Positions 44,701 to 52,939 of a DNA stretch of 64,000 nucleotides are shown here, piece by piece (position 1 is the first letter of the stretch; every line of letters begins with the position of its first letter). A program made the translations under genes and the position numbers. Source of the DNA: Massilia rubra (lineage in GTDB: Bacteria > Pseudomonadota > Gammaproteobacteria > Burkholderiales > Burkholderiaceae_D); the NCBI RefSeq assembly GCF_011682065.1, contig NZ_VUYU01000004.1:62001-126000 (forward strand). Reading direction: 5' to 3'. The notes beneath the pieces were generated by a model. It worked only from the letters and a program-made list of their open reading frames with translations, was not told the origin of the DNA and did no database searches.

Positions 44701-45303
44701 CTGATCTGGCAGGCGGACCCGTCGTACACGCCGGACTTCAACCGCGCGCATGCGCCGGGCAAGGTGCTGACGCTGCGCGTCGGGCAGCCGGCTGGCGCGG
44801 CGGAAAAGTACCTGGATGAAACGTTGTTGACCAAGACCGATGCGATGCTGGGCGGCTTTCAACTGCGCTCACTGATCCAACCGACGACGAACCGCTGGAA
44901 TGCGCCGCTGTTCTACTCGGACGAGCGGGTCGTGTTCTTCATCAATCCCACCGAGCAATTGCAGATAGTGGTCGACTTCGACAGCTACTACCGGCCCGAC
45001 TTCACTCCGGTTGAGATCAAGATCCCTCGCTTGGAAGTGGGACCGCGTCCGGGGCCATGGCCGAAGCCACCGATCGACCCGCGCGGGGACCCACTGGTCC
45101 AACCCCGGGTCGACCCACGGGTCAACCCCGAGGTCGGGCCACGCGTCAACCCACGCGCCGAACCGAGGATCGACCCACGCGGCGACCGGGTGGTCGGCCC
45201 GTTCAATCAGGACATCGAACGGATAATCCAGGACGACACCCCGTTTGTATTCGGCGGCGCGGTGTTCGATGCGGGCGGCATGGTCAAAGGGAGGCGTCAA
45301 TGA
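38725..45303 (+). CDS. Tc toxin TcA subunit, N-terminal half
   Basis: This 2192-residue protein starts at ATG 38725 after AAAAGGGG. Residues 1-230 contain two transthyretin/CarboxypepD-reg-like beta-sandwich units ('LIDAATRVALPDLLVQAW' and 'LAGVVSNELGVGLAELRIEL'), unusual at the front of TcA. The central alpha-helical shell follows, then the neuraminidase-like/ABC-toxin region with 'DAVQWAWMRRYRVWQANRKI', 'FLFPENWLEPELRDDKS' and 'FWLMAL'. The end (about 2105-2165) is a Pro/Arg/Asp repeat tract. It forms the outer shell and receptor-binding part of the TcA pentamer; the pore-forming part is on the next gene. The stop overlaps that start (ATGA), so the two chains should be made in step, as for YenA1/YenA2-type split subunits. 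Confidence 0.88.
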   Translation: MARQIIEGLLIDAATRVALPDLLVQAWLRAPKREDEAAVGEATSGHDGRFAIALDYADDHALWASDVYFKVFIEKRLVEDTRQSILKNPNEASARVLIPIGAQVLASLPALDFCELAGVVSNELGVGLAELRIELVERSLGKETVLAIAVTDGEGRYSMLGDLAGRPRADLLVRARAPGDSDNGNGKELARSDVFHGADAALSVDLVVAADKAPRSDEFLRLSRAIARELGSGTGVERLDAAGVHALSGSLRWDPRMIAMGATAARLSSETSIPAEHYYALLRSGVAGDAAAIHRLPLSSVEARLKRATDDGVIGGEQPIERTLERYQSASIAEYGRYKAPAAVSSLGELLAVSLESAQVPDFLDAFAATADRPADLWKALARNGIDANAIERLRTDGKLGFLTRQNAPLVKRLGAEGIRAVEDLVGAGLYEAEAWKRLIDADVPEGVSADAYASGLAAQVQLSFGSQVMAEMVRRKHIDIGVAGAAADEVTAFFRNAGARIGAQAVSQWKGFDTLSPQAKTGARRVERLYQLTPSNDAMKALSRAGVDSAMEIARLPRAQFMARFGGSFPSIAEAALVYRKAIATHSATLHLATGFLTARGMPNVYGITGRRQNTAAPLPAATPGAPLLEQLLGNLDYCACDECKSVLGAAAYFVELLQFIDLPHLPGAALNPQAVLFGRRPDLQHLLLSCENTNIALPYVDLINEVLEHYIVSGSLAGFQGFNLREDSSAPDLLADPEHVADAAYVKTKEQVYPHGLPFDLPLAALRLLMRAWGTTLADALGVFGSAAAARRERIGLNAAEYSILTDTGFRALPAYFGESAGMRMAELNKAVADSKTFCRRTGISADELAAVLRTRFINPGYPLVALLTPLQVSMGQVQALYDGTLSSAKFSALLPPALDLAPYHGGVVRWLHDHRELILKLITLTDVGGAMQLRLAQPDNAADQLGKLDYHKLLRFIRLWKKLGWPIALTDRVLNVFLGMPPEKLTDANLDTAFTALLDRIANFLTLGVRQSLSAARLADWVDVFDSALAVPVRQERLARLLRIGLGDLVRLSEISGIDPLAADMAADAPSLPRFLDAWQLLQGARLKVADLDYLLCHADDSAAPLRDLKALRDNMGAVTAPLGAPAAGADLAQAHARMAQVYDRTVADHFIGLVGRSGTYRAALVTVEEALPARLGAVDARLGLDPFARQLTYRGILPAAVAAALGAAADALTPAEMDALDTMPALAVFIADFKAAVRTLAAAGQADLALLAAGYPELKTVYDAVAGIADPGAQAGALIAQVTPALQRGLESTALRGTLAALLKTPLEMVEVLTGGPDVLRAAGDASAGVLEDFRQLNAATPLDADGVHLLHIDPPATDNYLLFVAAPPGTVVTLMLGAEPAIPASAVGASGEIAATGLLALSAGVLTGLALTLAKLPAGQAAQLRWRTNGMAKAPVPPSRIYAAARLATARLSLLRLHKAALLSHTLSLTPKALAYLAAGNTNKAGILNQLDVTGKITGASLHALWNEFAELAWLAQMKVDDANLDTWASLLERPGQVTPTGRLVLAAAAGWTDDDLNAVLAHFGLDIDSLGSIGTLRQVKQAVDLAMASGQRAVDLAAWSVAAPDQALIAAIKQSLRQHQDAAAWRATLQDVNDALRNQRRGALVSYILHHQAPLPGIDTADKLYEHFLIDVEMDACMLTSRIRLALSTVQLFVTRCLMGLEDEVKPAAIDAVQWAWMRRYRVWQANRKIFLFPENWLEPELRDDKSPFFRELEAELLKSDITDELAEDAYLGYLKKLDDVARLEVTGSCLQEGKAGTEDDILHVFGRTNGFTREHYYRRFEGGYWTPWEKVSLNIEGEFVLPVVWKNQLCVFWLMALPKPAGVDESKSPQGMAAEPWTNSARLNVEISVAFGQYYRGKWSAPKSSELHQPIRLTGLKSFDPAKLQVMLRTHKPGPEIAERLTIGILYLDTLQKVEMVFSSKNAAPLVSSVDVTQSRADFDPFLDQLIWQADPSYTPDFNRAHAPGKVLTLRVGQPAGAAEKYLDETLLTKTDAMLGGFQLRSLIQPTTNRWNAPLFYSDERVVFFINPTEQLQIVVDFDSYYRPDFTPVEIKIPRLEVGPRPGPWPKPPIDPRGDPLVQPRVDPRVNPEVGPRVNPRAEPRIDPRGDRVVGPFNQDIERIIQDDTPFVFGGAVFDAGGMVKGRRQ
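45050..45210 (+). repeat. Pro/Arg/Asp-rich tandem repeat at the TcA split point
   Basis: The DNA repeats GAYCCACG-GGTCAACCC-like units in a roughly 12-24 bp period and encodes x-P-R-V-D/N-P motifs, for example 'PRVDPRVNPEVGPRVNPRAE'. It lies in the last 90 codons of the first TcA gene, directly before the overlap with the second. It is probably an extended, rigid linker or assembly segment. Confidence 0.75.
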
Positions 45304-48300
45304 AATACCAGGGCTCTTACAGCTTTCACGACGCGATGGCGCGCTTCGAGACCGCGTCATCGGGACGGCTCGAGCGGGTGATCTCGCTCAAATCGCAGCG
45401 CAGCGTCGACTACAGGCTGTTCGCGCATTACCATCCGCACGTCGATGCGCTGATCGACAAGCTCAATGGCGAGGGTTTGTCGCGCTTGTTCGATCCGGTC
45501 TACCAGGCGGGACTCTCACGGCCGCTGGCGCCGACGCTGTACCAGCAGGGCGAGCATGCCGCCGGCGACTTTCCGCGCGAGGAGATCGACGTCAGCGACG
45601 ATGGCCCGTATGCGATCTACAACTGGGAAGCGTTCTTTCACGCACCGCTGCTGATCGCCATCCATCTGTCGAAAAACCAGCGCTTCGACGAGGCGCAGCG
45701 GTGGTTCCACCGCATCTTCGACCCCACCGCCAACGACACCGACATCCCGCTGCCGCAGCGCTTCTGGAAGTTCCTGCGCTTCAGGAACGAGACCTCGCCG
45801 CAGTTCATCGACGACATGCTGGCCGAACTGGCGAAGCCGGGCAATAGTGAGCTCAAGCGCCGCATGGAGCGCAGCATTGCGATGTGGCGCAAGTACCCGT
45901 TCAAGCCGCATGTGCTGGCGCGCGGGCGCTTCCTGGCCTACCAGCTCAACGTGGTGATGAAATACCTGGACAACTTGCTGGCCTGGGGCGACTTCCTGTT
46001 CCGGCAGGAGACGATGGAATCGGCCAACGAAGCCACGCAGATCTATGTGCTGGCCGCAAACCTGCTCGGTCCGAAGCCGCAAAAATCGCCGGCGCGCCGC
46101 CAGAGCGCGCCGCGCAGCTACGCGCAACTGAAGGCCGACGGCGTGGACGCCTTCGGCAACGCGCTGGTCGAGATGGAAAACGCATTCCCGTTCAACCAGT
46201 GGGAGGCGGGGCAGGAGGGGGAAGCGGACAGCGGGATGGAAGCGGCGTTCGGCATCGGCCGCTCGCTGTACTTCTGTGTGCCGCAAAACGATAAACTGCT
46301 CGCTTACTGGGACCTGGTGGGCGAGCGCCTGTTCAAGCTGCGGCACTGCATGAACATCGAAGGGATGGTGCGCCAGCTGCCCCTGTTCGATCCGCCGATC
46401 GATCCCGGCGCGCTGGTGCGCGCGGCGGCGGCCGGCATGGATATCGCCGGCATCGTCAACAACGTCAACCAGCCGCTGTCGACGATCCGCGGCCCGCTGC
46501 TGCTGCAAAAGGCGATCGACCTGTGCGGCGAGGTGAAAAACCTCGGCAACGCGCTGTTGTCGGTGCTGGAAAAGGGCGACGCCGAGCATATCGGTTTGCT
46601 GCGGCAGCAGCATGAACTGAACAGCCGCAAGCTGGCGCGCGATGTCAAGTTCCTGCAATGGAAGGAAGCGGAAGCCGCGACCGCCTCACTGCTCAAGAGC
46701 CGCGCCAGCGTCTGGGAGCGTTTCCGCCATTACAAGCGCATCCTCGGTGTGGCGGACGCCGATATCGACGCCGTCAGGGAACTCGACCTGCAACGCAATC
46801 GGCTGACCGAAGAAAATTTCGACGGGGTGTATGCGGCGCTGGTGGAGCGCTACAGCAAGCCGCTGGGCCGCGAGGCCTATCGCAAGGAGACCTCGGTGGG
46901 CGGCCTGACGGAATTTGCCGGCAACACCGTGGCGGGTGCCTTGGGCGGCCAGTTGGGCCAGACGCTGCCGCTGAACAAGAACGAAAACGCGGAACTGAAC
47001 ATCTTCCTGCCATCGTCCGATAAGCTCAGCGCCATCGCCATGGTGCTGGGCGCGGCGGCGCCGGCGCTGTCGCTGATCCCCCAGTTCCATGCCCATGGCA
47101 CGCCGCTCGGCGTCGGCGTGGCGATCAACTTTGGCGGCCAGCAGCTGTCGAGTGCGGCAAACTTTGGCGAGCACCTGTTCGAATTTGCCGCCGGTGTGTT
47201 CAGGACCAGCGCCGAACGCTCGTCGCGGCTGGCCGGCTATTACCGGCGCGCGGAAGACTATGTGCTGCAGGCGAACGTCGCCGCGGCGGAGCTGGAGCAA
47301 TATGGCCGCCAGGTGATCGGGGCGCTGTTGCGGGAGCAGATTCTGCAGCGCGAATACGATGCGCACGTGAAGCTGATCGATGACGCGGCGGCGGAAGAAG
47401 AATTCCTGCGCACGAAATTTACCAATGAAGAGCTGTATCGCTGGATGCAAGGTGAAATGGAACGTGGATATTACGACTGCTACAAGTTCGCCTTCGACCT
47501 CGCCAGGCGCGCCGAACAGACCTTGAAGCATGAAGTGATGCGCGCCGAATTCGACCAGTTGAAGCTGATCGAGTTCGGCTACTGGGACAGCGCGCGCAAG
47601 GGCTTGCTGGCCGGCGAGCGCCTGTACCTCGACCTGCGTCGCCTGGAAATGGCGTACCTCGAGCAGAATCGGCGCGAATACGAGATGACGCGCCATGTAT
47701 CGCTGGCGCGGCTCGATCCGCTGGCGCTGCTCAAACTGCAGGCCACCGGCGCCTGCGAAGTGACTATTCCCGAATGGCTGTTCGACATGGACAGCCCCGG
47801 CCAGTACATGCGGCGCCTGAAAACGGTGGCGCTGTCCGTGCCCTGCGTGACTGGCCCGTATACCGGCGTGCATTGCAAGCTGGCGTTGCTGCGCAGCAGT
47901 ATCCGGATCAGCGCCGTGGCCGGCGACGACTATGCGCGCGCCGAAGCCGGCGGCGACGAGCGCTTCCGCGACTTCGCCGGTGCGATCCAGTCGATCGTCA
48001 CCAGCACGGCGCACAACGACAGCGGCCTGTTCGAGGTCAACTTGCACGACGAACGCTACCTGCCGTTCGAGAATGCCGGCGCCATCAGCACCTGGCGCAT
48101 CGAATTGCCCCGCGATGTGCCGCAGTTCGACCTTGAAACGGTTTCCGACGTGGTATTCCACCTGCGCTACACGGCGCGCGAAGCGGGCAACCTGGCCGCA
48201 CCTGCGGCTGCGCATGTCAAGGAAGTGCTGCAAGCGCCCGACGCGCTGTTCCAGCTGTTCTCGCTGAATTCGGACTTCGGCAATGCCTGGTTCATGTTCC

Positions 48301-48590
48301 GCAATGCCGCAACGGACGCGACCCGCCGGATCGATATCGCCGTCAACAGCGACCAGTTCCCCTACTGGGTGAAGCGGCTCGGCATGGACGATACGATACG
48401 CGCCAGGTTCGCGGTGATCGACTGGTCGAAGGACAAGCTCACCCTGGCGCCGACCCCCGTCGACTTCGCCGGCGACGCCGCTGGCGGGTGGACGCTATCG
48501 ATCGACCAGGCTTCGCCGGTGTTCGCGTTCGTGAAGAAGAACCAGGCGAGGAAGGTGTACATGGCGGTGTCGTATGCGGCGCCGGCGTAG
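45300..48590 (+). CDS. Tc toxin TcA subunit, C-terminal pore-forming/TcB-binding half
   Basis: This 1096-residue protein starts at ATG 45300, inside the previous stop, with GGGAGG 5 nt upstream. It starts at the pore-forming part of the TcA chain: 'FDPTANDTDIPLPQRFWKFL' is typical of this family, followed by long helices that build the central channel, including a hydrophobic stretch around residues 545-605. The C-terminal TcB-binding domain has the signature 'FDMDSPGQYMRRLKTVALSV' and 'VTGPYTGVH'. It completes the Tc complex with the TcA N-terminal half and the TcB-TcC fusion upstream. The gene order (BC, A1, A2) and close spacing suggest one operon. Downstream, 48591-48680 separates it from the convergent PepSY gene. 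Confidence 0.88.
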   Translation: MKYQGSYSFHDAMARFETASSGRLERVISLKSQRSVDYRLFAHYHPHVDALIDKLNGEGLSRLFDPVYQAGLSRPLAPTLYQQGEHAAGDFPREEIDVSDDGPYAIYNWEAFFHAPLLIAIHLSKNQRFDEAQRWFHRIFDPTANDTDIPLPQRFWKFLRFRNETSPQFIDDMLAELAKPGNSELKRRMERSIAMWRKYPFKPHVLARGRFLAYQLNVVMKYLDNLLAWGDFLFRQETMESANEATQIYVLAANLLGPKPQKSPARRQSAPRSYAQLKADGVDAFGNALVEMENAFPFNQWEAGQEGEADSGMEAAFGIGRSLYFCVPQNDKLLAYWDLVGERLFKLRHCMNIEGMVRQLPLFDPPIDPGALVRAAAAGMDIAGIVNNVNQPLSTIRGPLLLQKAIDLCGEVKNLGNALLSVLEKGDAEHIGLLRQQHELNSRKLARDVKFLQWKEAEAATASLLKSRASVWERFRHYKRILGVADADIDAVRELDLQRNRLTEENFDGVYAALVERYSKPLGREAYRKETSVGGLTEFAGNTVAGALGGQLGQTLPLNKNENAELNIFLPSSDKLSAIAMVLGAAAPALSLIPQFHAHGTPLGVGVAINFGGQQLSSAANFGEHLFEFAAGVFRTSAERSSRLAGYYRRAEDYVLQANVAAAELEQYGRQVIGALLREQILQREYDAHVKLIDDAAAEEEFLRTKFTNEELYRWMQGEMERGYYDCYKFAFDLARRAEQTLKHEVMRAEFDQLKLIEFGYWDSARKGLLAGERLYLDLRRLEMAYLEQNRREYEMTRHVSLARLDPLALLKLQATGACEVTIPEWLFDMDSPGQYMRRLKTVALSVPCVTGPYTGVHCKLALLRSSIRISAVAGDDYARAEAGGDERFRDFAGAIQSIVTSTAHNDSGLFEVNLHDERYLPFENAGAISTWRIELPRDVPQFDLETVSDVVFHLRYTAREAGNLAAPAAAHVKEVLQAPDALFQLFSLNSDFGNAWFMFRNAATDATRRIDIAVNSDQFPYWVKRLGMDDTIRARFAVIDWSKDKLTLAPTPVDFAGDAAGGWTLSIDQASPVFAFVKKNQARKVYMAVSYAAPA

Positions 48591-48680
48591 GGCAATGCTG
48601 CCGTTTCAGCGGCGGGTCGCCGAAGACCCCGCGCCCGGCGACGCCACCGCACAGGTGCGCGAGATGAAGGCCGGCGCGCG

Positions 48681-50192
48681 TTAAGGCGTATTCCGCGCCG
48701 CACGCAGCTTGCGCCCCAGCCTGCGCCAGCCGATCACCACGCCCGTCACGCTCAGGACGGCCCCGCCCAGGCTGAACGCCAGCATGAGCACGTCCCACAA
48801 GGGCCGGCGCTCCAGCAGCGGTAGCCAATCCCAGCTGTGCAGCATGGCGAACAGCCAGCGGCTCTGGCGTTTGTGGCGGTCGCTGCGGCCAACCAGCGCG
48901 CCCGTGTGCGGATCGACATACACCCAGCTCTGGTGCGGATCGGCGAAGGCGATGCGCCACACCGGCAGCGGCTTGCCGGCGCCGCCGGTCATGCTGTGGG
49001 CGTCGCGGCTGTAATAGTACAGATCGTAAGCGTCCAGGCGTTCGACCTTGGCCACCGGATGGGGTAGCAGCGTGCGCGCGGCATCGAGCAGCGCGGCGCC
49101 GTCGACCGCCGCCGGGCGGCCGCTCTGGCTGTCGAGCACCAGCGGCGCACCGGCGGCGCTCTGGGCCAGCACCATGGTGTCGCCCAGCACCCGTGTCCAC
49201 TTGAGCTCGCGTATTCCGGGGCCGGCGGCGGCCAGCAGCGCCGCCGGCGCGGCATCGCGCGCGGACGGCAGCAGCGCGGCGCCTTCGAGCGCCTGCATGC
49301 GCAGCGGCGCGGCGCCGCCGTCGAAGACGCGCCACGGGTTCATCGACATCAGGCCGCTGAAGATCCAGCTTGCCGTCACCACCCCGAACAGCAGGCCGCC
49401 GATATGGTGCCAGCGCATCAGCGCGCCCGGATAGGGCGAGCGCGAACCGCTGCGGTACGGCGCCCGCAAGCGCCAGCGCAGGATGCCGACGCTCGCCCCG
49501 CCCAGTACCATGAGGGTGCCGGCGATCGCGAGCCAGTTGACGATATCGGCCCAGTAGGGCTCGAACACGGTGCCGCGCAAAGGATACAGCCAGTGGATCC
49601 ACGCGCCGGCGTAGTTCCACAGCCGTTCAGTGCGCGGCGCATCGCGCACCACTTCGCCGGTCCGGCCCGACACGTACAGCAGCGTGTGCTCCGGGTCGGC
49701 CAGTTGCACGCGGTGCAAGGGGCGGTGGCCATCCAGGCCGCGCGAGTGGGTGAACGCATCTTCGTCCACCGGGCCAAGGTAGTGCGCGCCGACACCCGGG
49801 CCGGCAAAGGCGGCGGCGCTGGCCATGGCGCGCGCCTGGTCGGTGAGTGCTAACCGGGCGCCGCTGCGCGCATCGACAGCGATGGCCGCCGTTCCCTTGG
49901 CGCCGGCGGGCTGGGCCAGATACACCGGCTCGCCGCCGCTGGCGGCCGCCAGCCTGAGTTCCTTGAGCGGCCCGTCGATGCCGGCCATGGCCAGCGCCTG
50001 TTGCGGCCCGAGCAGCGGCGCGCCGGGCTGCAAGGCCGGCAAATGCCCCAGGCGCTCGGCCTCGGTCAGTTTCGGATAGCCGACGTACATCATCACCACG
50101 CCGGAGACGAACCACATCGCGAAAAAGGCGCACAGGACGATGCCCAGCCAGCGGTGGCCCAGGAACAGCAGGCGTTTGAAAGAGATCCCCAT
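48681..50192 (-). CDS. PepSY-associated transmembrane protein (siderophore-iron utilisation)
   Basis: The protein has 503 residues. Start 50192 is chosen for GAGG 6 nt upstream; its start codon lies 8 nt after the siderophore receptor stop, so the two are one unit. It begins with the family hallmark 'FLGHRWLGIVLCAFFAMWF', then a periplasmic PepSY region, a second pair of helices ('MRWHHIGGLLFGVVTASWIF') and a final helix before 'GWRRLGRKL'. The His residues in helices are typical of the PepSY_TM family, which accompanies TonB receptors and is linked to ferric-siderophore reduction at the inner membrane. Position behind a receptor supports that role. Confidence 0.85.
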   Translation of the reverse strand: MGISFKRLLFLGHRWLGIVLCAFFAMWFVSGVVMMYVGYPKLTEAERLGHLPALQPGAPLLGPQQALAMAGIDGPLKELRLAAASGGEPVYLAQPAGAKGTAAIAVDARSGARLALTDQARAMASAAAFAGPGVGAHYLGPVDEDAFTHSRGLDGHRPLHRVQLADPEHTLLYVSGRTGEVVRDAPRTERLWNYAGAWIHWLYPLRGTVFEPYWADIVNWLAIAGTLMVLGGASVGILRWRLRAPYRSGSRSPYPGALMRWHHIGGLLFGVVTASWIFSGLMSMNPWRVFDGGAAPLRMQALEGAALLPSARDAAPAALLAAAGPGIRELKWTRVLGDTMVLAQSAAGAPLVLDSQSGRPAAVDGAALLDAARTLLPHPVAKVERLDAYDLYYYSRDAHSMTGGAGKPLPVWRIAFADPHQSWVYVDPHTGALVGRSDRHKRQSRWLFAMLHSWDWLPLLERRPLWDVLMLAFSLGGAVLSVTGVVIGWRRLGRKLRAARNTP

Positions 50193-50200
50193 CGGCGGCC

Positions 50201-52390
50201 TCAAAACGCCACGCGCAGCGCAAGGTCGGCCGTGCGCGGCGCGCCCAGATACGCCATGCTCGCGTTCAGATTGACCGCGTGCACCCGGTCCCCGGCATTG
50301 CGCACCCGCCCGACCACGGCCACATCGCGGCTGATCTGGTAACTGAGGCCCAGGTCGAGCAGGGTGTAGGCCGGCCAGTCGATGGTATTGGCCGCGTCCG
50401 CATACACGCCGCCCACGTGGCGCAGCCCCATGCTGGCCTTGATGCCAGGGGTGAGGGCGTAGCCCAGCCACAGGTTGGCGACGGTGCGCGGCGTGTTCGT
50501 CGGCGTCTTGCCGGCGAGCGAGACGCCACCCTGGCGGTATTGCTCGTATTGTGCATCGACCCGGGTCAGGTTGCCCTGGATCGACCACTGGCGCGTCGGC
50601 TGCAGGCCCAGCGACAGCTCGACGCCCCTGGCCGACTGCTCCCCGACCAGGACGGTCAGGGCGCTGTTGTCCGGGTCCTGGGTGGCGATGTTCTTGCGTT
50701 CGATGCGGTACGCCGCCACCGTGGCCGAGCCTTTGCCTTGCCAGAAGTCGAGCTTGGCGCCGATCTCGCGCTGGCGGCCGGTGGTCAGCTCGCTGTTATT
50801 GCGCACGTCGGCAAACGAGGCCGTGGACAACACGCCCGACGGCGGGTCGGCGGCGGTCGCGTACTGGACGTAGGCGGAAGCGCCCGGCGCCAGGTCCCAC
50901 ACCAGGCCGGCGCGGCCGGTGCTCGGGCGGTAGCGGCGCGTAAAGCTGGCCGGGTTGGCGGCGCTGGTCTCGCGCCGGTTCACCAGGCCGAGCGCGATGC
51001 GCTCGTGGCGCAGCGCGGTGACCAGGTTGAGCGACGGCGCGATGGCGGTCCGGTTTTCGAGGTAAATGGCGCGCGTGGTGACCTTGTTGTCGCGGTCCGG
51101 CCGCAACGCCGGGCTCATGCCGGCAATGTCGAAGAAGCGCTCGGTCGTAAAATCGTAGGGATCGACCTCGCCGAGCGAGGCTGCCAGGCTGTTGGGAAAG
51201 CGGGTCTGCTGGTTGACGCTGACATCGATGCCGAGCGCCCAGTCGCTGCGCCGGCCCGCGAGCTCGCCCTTGTACGTGGCGTCGAGGCGGTCGCCGAGCA
51301 TGCGCTGTTCATGGTGCTGCAACAGGATGCCGGAGCGCGCCACAGCCGTATTGGACTGGTTGAAGCGGTAGCTCTCGACGTTGCGGTAGTCGCGCAGCGC
51401 ATCGTAGAGGTACACCGTATTGGTGAGCGCGACCTGTTGCGTGGGGCGCCATTCGGTGAGCGAACGCAGCCAGTGAACGCGCTGGGCGTAGACGCCGTCG
51501 GCGCTGTTGTAGTTCTTCGCGCGCGTGGCCGGGTCGATGCGCGCGCGCCCGGCGACGGGGTTCATCAGCGGCGTGCCCCAGTAGGGCCGCGCAACGTCTT
51601 CTTGCTGGAACTCGTAGGCCAGGGTATGGCGCAAGCGTTCGCCGAGGTCGGAACGCAGCGACGCGGCCAGCTGGGTCGAGCGGGCCGCGCTGGCGTCGAT
51701 CCAGCTGCCAGCATCGCGATGGTTGAGGTCGATGCGCAGGTAATGCCCGTCGCCGGCTGCGCCACCGATGCGCCGGTTCAGGCCGATGGAAGCTTCTTTC
51801 AAGCCGTTCGTGCCAAGGCGCACTTGCGCCGCGCCGGCGTCGCCCGGTTCCGCCACCCTGGTGATGTAATTGATGGAGCCGCCGACCGCTCCCGAGCCGA
51901 ACAGGAAGCTCGACGGTCCGCCGATGGCCTCGACCCGGTCGATGATCCAGCTGTCGACCGGGCGCGCCGCGATCGCATACTGGACGTTGATGCCGTTAAA
52001 GAGCTGGCTGATCGAACCGCTGCCGAAGCCGCGGTAGCTGACGCCGATATTGCCCGGCGCATTGTGGGCGGTGACGCCGGCAATGGCGCGCAGGATCTCC
52101 TGGGTGTCCTGGGCGCCGCGCGCGTCGATCATGGCGCGGTCGACCAGGGTGACGGTGGCCGGCGTTTCGCGTGGCGTGAGGCCGAGCCGGCTGCCGGTGG
52201 TGGAGGGCGTGTCAAGGTTCAGCTTGCCGTTGGCGCGCGGCGCCGTGCCTGCGATCTCCACCGTGGGCAGGGGCTCGTCGGCCCGCGCCTGGATGGCCAT
52301 GGCGCTACAGGCGAGGGCGATGGCGAAGGGGAGGACGGCGCGGGCATGCGCCAGCGGCAGCGTAGCCGCGTGGAATGGTTGTGCAGTCAT
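50201..52390 (-). CDS. TonB-dependent siderophore receptor
   Basis: The protein has 729 residues. Start 52390 has AAGAG 6 nt upstream. A signal peptide runs to about residue 38 ('AIALACSAMAIQARA'). The plug follows, with 'SRLGLTPRETPATVTLVDRA', 'DTQEILRAIAGVTAHNAPGN' and 'SSFLFGSGAVGGSINYITR', the style of the FhuA/FpvA siderophore-receptor branch. The barrel ends in Phe ('TADLALRVAF'). It should import a ferric siderophore at the outer membrane with TonB energy. The PepSY protein follows directly. No TonB box can be assigned with certainty, though 'PLPTVEIAG' after the signal peptide is a candidate. Confidence 0.9.
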   Translation of the reverse strand: MTAQPFHAATLPLAHARAVLPFAIALACSAMAIQARADEPLPTVEIAGTAPRANGKLNLDTPSTTGSRLGLTPRETPATVTLVDRAMIDARGAQDTQEILRAIAGVTAHNAPGNIGVSYRGFGSGSISQLFNGINVQYAIAARPVDSWIIDRVEAIGGPSSFLFGSGAVGGSINYITRVAEPGDAGAAQVRLGTNGLKEASIGLNRRIGGAAGDGHYLRIDLNHRDAGSWIDASAARSTQLAASLRSDLGERLRHTLAYEFQQEDVARPYWGTPLMNPVAGRARIDPATRAKNYNSADGVYAQRVHWLRSLTEWRPTQQVALTNTVYLYDALRDYRNVESYRFNQSNTAVARSGILLQHHEQRMLGDRLDATYKGELAGRRSDWALGIDVSVNQQTRFPNSLAASLGEVDPYDFTTERFFDIAGMSPALRPDRDNKVTTRAIYLENRTAIAPSLNLVTALRHERIALGLVNRRETSAANPASFTRRYRPSTGRAGLVWDLAPGASAYVQYATAADPPSGVLSTASFADVRNNSELTTGRQREIGAKLDFWQGKGSATVAAYRIERKNIATQDPDNSALTVLVGEQSARGVELSLGLQPTRQWSIQGNLTRVDAQYEQYRQGGVSLAGKTPTNTPRTVANLWLGYALTPGIKASMGLRHVGGVYADAANTIDWPAYTLLDLGLSYQISRDVAVVGRVRNAGDRVHAVNLNASMAYLGAPRTADLALRVAF

Positions 52391-52521
52391 GTTGTACTCT
52401 TGTTCGGTTGTCTGGTGCAGGCGATTGGAAATTGGCGCGACACGGATCGGACGCGGCAAAGCCGCAGGCGCTGGCGCCTGTTCCTTTGCACTGAGCGATG
52501 CGTGCGCGATGTTCTACCGGA

Positions 52522-52908
52522 TCAAGACCAGGGCGGGCCGCGCGCGTGCGCCGCCGTCCATGCGAAGCGGGGTTTCGGCGCGTCGGGGAATGGCGCCGTG
52601 GGTGGCGCGTCGGCGACGGCCAGCGCCAGCGGGTGGGGCGCGGGCGGCAACAGGAGCACGCCGTTGCCGTGGTGGCAGTACGGGCAGTGCTGGCGTTTTT
52701 CTTCGTGTGATGGCGGCGCGGGCGCGCCGCCGGCCAGCGCTTCTCCGGCGGCCGCCACGCTGCCGGCCCGGCAAATGTCGCCCGGCAGAAAACGCGCCGC
52801 GGGGTCCGCGCCGAAGGCGTGCGAGAGCGCCGGCGCCAGGACGGCCATGAGCACGGCGAGCATGGCCATCCAGGCTGCCAGGGCAAACGCCCTGCGGTTC
52901 ATGCGCAT
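52522..52908 (-). CDS. DUF2946-type small membrane-associated protein
   Basis: This 128-residue protein has an N-terminal hydrophobic segment ('LAAWMAMLAVLMAVLAPALS') acting as signal or anchor, and a conserved 'HCPYCHHG' motif in the middle that could bind a metal. This layout matches DUF2946 proteins, which usually sit beside TonB receptors for metals. Start may be ATG 52908 or 52902; neither has a clear ribosome site. It lies between the riboswitch-controlled receptor (31-nt gap) and the siderophore receptor, on the same strand. A role in cobalt, copper or corrinoid handling is inferred only from context. Confidence 0.7.
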   Translation of the reverse strand: MRMNRRAFALAAWMAMLAVLMAVLAPALSHAFGADPAARFLPGDICRAGSVAAAGEALAGGAPAPPSHEEKRQHCPYCHHGNGVLLLPPAPHPLALAVADAPPTAPFPDAPKPRFAWTAAHARGPPWS

Positions 52909-52939
52909 CGCCGGCGCGCCGCGTGCTGCATGGTCCTGC

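Noticed and set aside
48597-48683. Small + strand frame after the TcA gene
   Set aside because: Only 28 codons, no ribosome site, overlaps the end of the convergent PepSY gene; not enough to call a gene.
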